In this document: positions 13,745 to 14,004 of the stretch, in pieces
Position numbering within the stretch: the stretch's first letter is position 1
Layout of the letters: each line of letters opens with the position of its first letter
DNA from: Scatosoma sp964504025
Lineage (GTDB): Bacteria; Bacillota; Clostridia; Christensenellales; Borkfalkiaceae
Direction: 5' to 3'
NCBI GenBank assembly: GCA_964504025.1
Contig: CAZDCO010000031.1
Span: 1 to 14,004, forward strand
Length of the DNA: 14,004 nt
The notes under the pieces: model-generated
The model's input: only the letters and a program-made list of their open reading frames with translations
What the model was told of the DNA's origin: nothing
The model's database searches: none
Position numbers and translations under genes: made by a program

Positions 13745-14004
13745 AGAAACGCTCATTCCTAAAATCGGCGTGATCACCGATATTAGAAAGGATACGCCCG
13801 ACGTAAAAACCTTCCGCGTAGTGGGTACGGACGGTAAAAAATTGTTCCGTCACATGCCCGGACAATGCGCTATGGTATCCGTTCCCGGCGTTGGCGAATG
13901 TATGTTCTCTATCACGTCGTCGCCTACCAACGAAGACTATATGGAATTTTCCATTAAAAAATGCGGTTGCGTTACCGAAGTGATCCACGCCTTAGAGGTT
14001 GGTC
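13737..14004 (+). CDS. flxA: FAD/NAD(P)-binding oxidoreductase subunit (FlxA/AsrB-like), 3' end outside window
   Basis: Eighty-nine codons of a ferredoxin-NADP reductase-type protein are visible; the frame is still open at base 14004. The translation begins MIEETLIPKIGVITDI, reaches MPGQCAMVSVPG (40-51), the strand-turn that precedes the flavin site, and then MFSITSSPT (56-64), the FAD-binding motif of the AsrB/HydG/FlxA group. The second half, expected to bind NAD(P)H and to carry a [2Fe-2S] cluster, lies outside. GGGAGG (13723-13728) is eight bases before the ATG, which overlaps the flxB end. In Flx complexes this subunit takes electrons from NADH, so it sets the electron donor of the whole HdrABC-Flx assembly. 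Confidence 0.85.
   Translation, partial: MIEETLIPKIGVITDIRKDTPDVKTFRVVGTDGKKLFRHMPGQCAMVSVPGVGECMFSITSSPTNEDYMEFSIKKCGCVTEVIHALEVG

Noticed and set aside
11739..14004. Reading the last three genes as anaerobic sulfite reductase (asrABC) or a NiFe hydrogenase
   Set aside because: No siroheme-binding AsrC or NiFe large-subunit motif is visible, and the genes are joined to flxD and hdrA, which fits the Flx electron-input module better. Genes after 14004 could revise this.

Overview
The window is a stretch of bacterial chromosome with moderate GC in which every recognised gene lies on the + strand. Gene content (oxygen-sensitive class III ribonucleotide reductase, glycolytic kinases, an NAD-dependent 2-hydroxyacid dehydrogenase, fumarase and a heterodisulfide-reductase-type iron-sulfur complex), AGGAGG-type ribosome binding sites and TATAAT promoters point to a strict anaerobe of the Bacillota, most likely a fermentative clostridial lineage. 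No rRNA, tRNA, mobile element or CRISPR array is visible, so the taxonomic call is an inference from gene content.

Layout. 2-1449: the 3' part of nrdD and all of nrdG (anaerobic dNTP synthesis), closed by an intrinsic terminator. 1479-2153: an unrecognised membrane-anchored protein with a possible SPOR-like domain, whose start codon lies inside that terminator hairpin. 2271-3317: pfkA with its own promoter. 3429-4429: a PfkB-family 1-phosphofructokinase-like kinase with its own promoter. 4430-4792: a gene-free, hairpin-rich stretch ending in an intrinsic terminator, which looks like a structured leader or small RNA. 4793-5500: a small four-cysteine protein and a DUF308/HdeD-like membrane protein, followed by a strong terminator at 5525-5550. 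5625 to the window end: a long run of nine tightly spaced genes behind one good promoter.

That last run is the main interest. It encodes an LDH/MDH-family dehydrogenase, class II fumarase, HdrB, HdrC, HdrA, a MvhD/FlpD-type protein (FlxD), two ferredoxin-like iron-sulfur subunits (FlxC, FlxB) and the beginning of a FAD/NAD(P)H-binding subunit (FlxA, cut by the window end). This is the full set of an HdrABC-FlxABCD complex. In sulfate reducers that complex is thought to oxidise NADH and, by flavin-based electron bifurcation in HdrA, reduce ferredoxin and a disulfide. No dsrC, hydrogenase or methanogenic partner is visible here, so the high-potential acceptor is unknown.

The dehydrogenase carries Arg at the position that separates malate from lactate dehydrogenases (Gln102 in classical LDH numbering), although the rest of its active site is LDH-like. 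If it acts on oxaloacetate, the first two genes would make an oxaloacetate to malate to fumarate branch that consumes NADH, placed directly upstream of a complex that also consumes NADH. A link between fumarate respiration or fermentation and Hdr-Flx bifurcation is a testable inference, not something the sequence proves.
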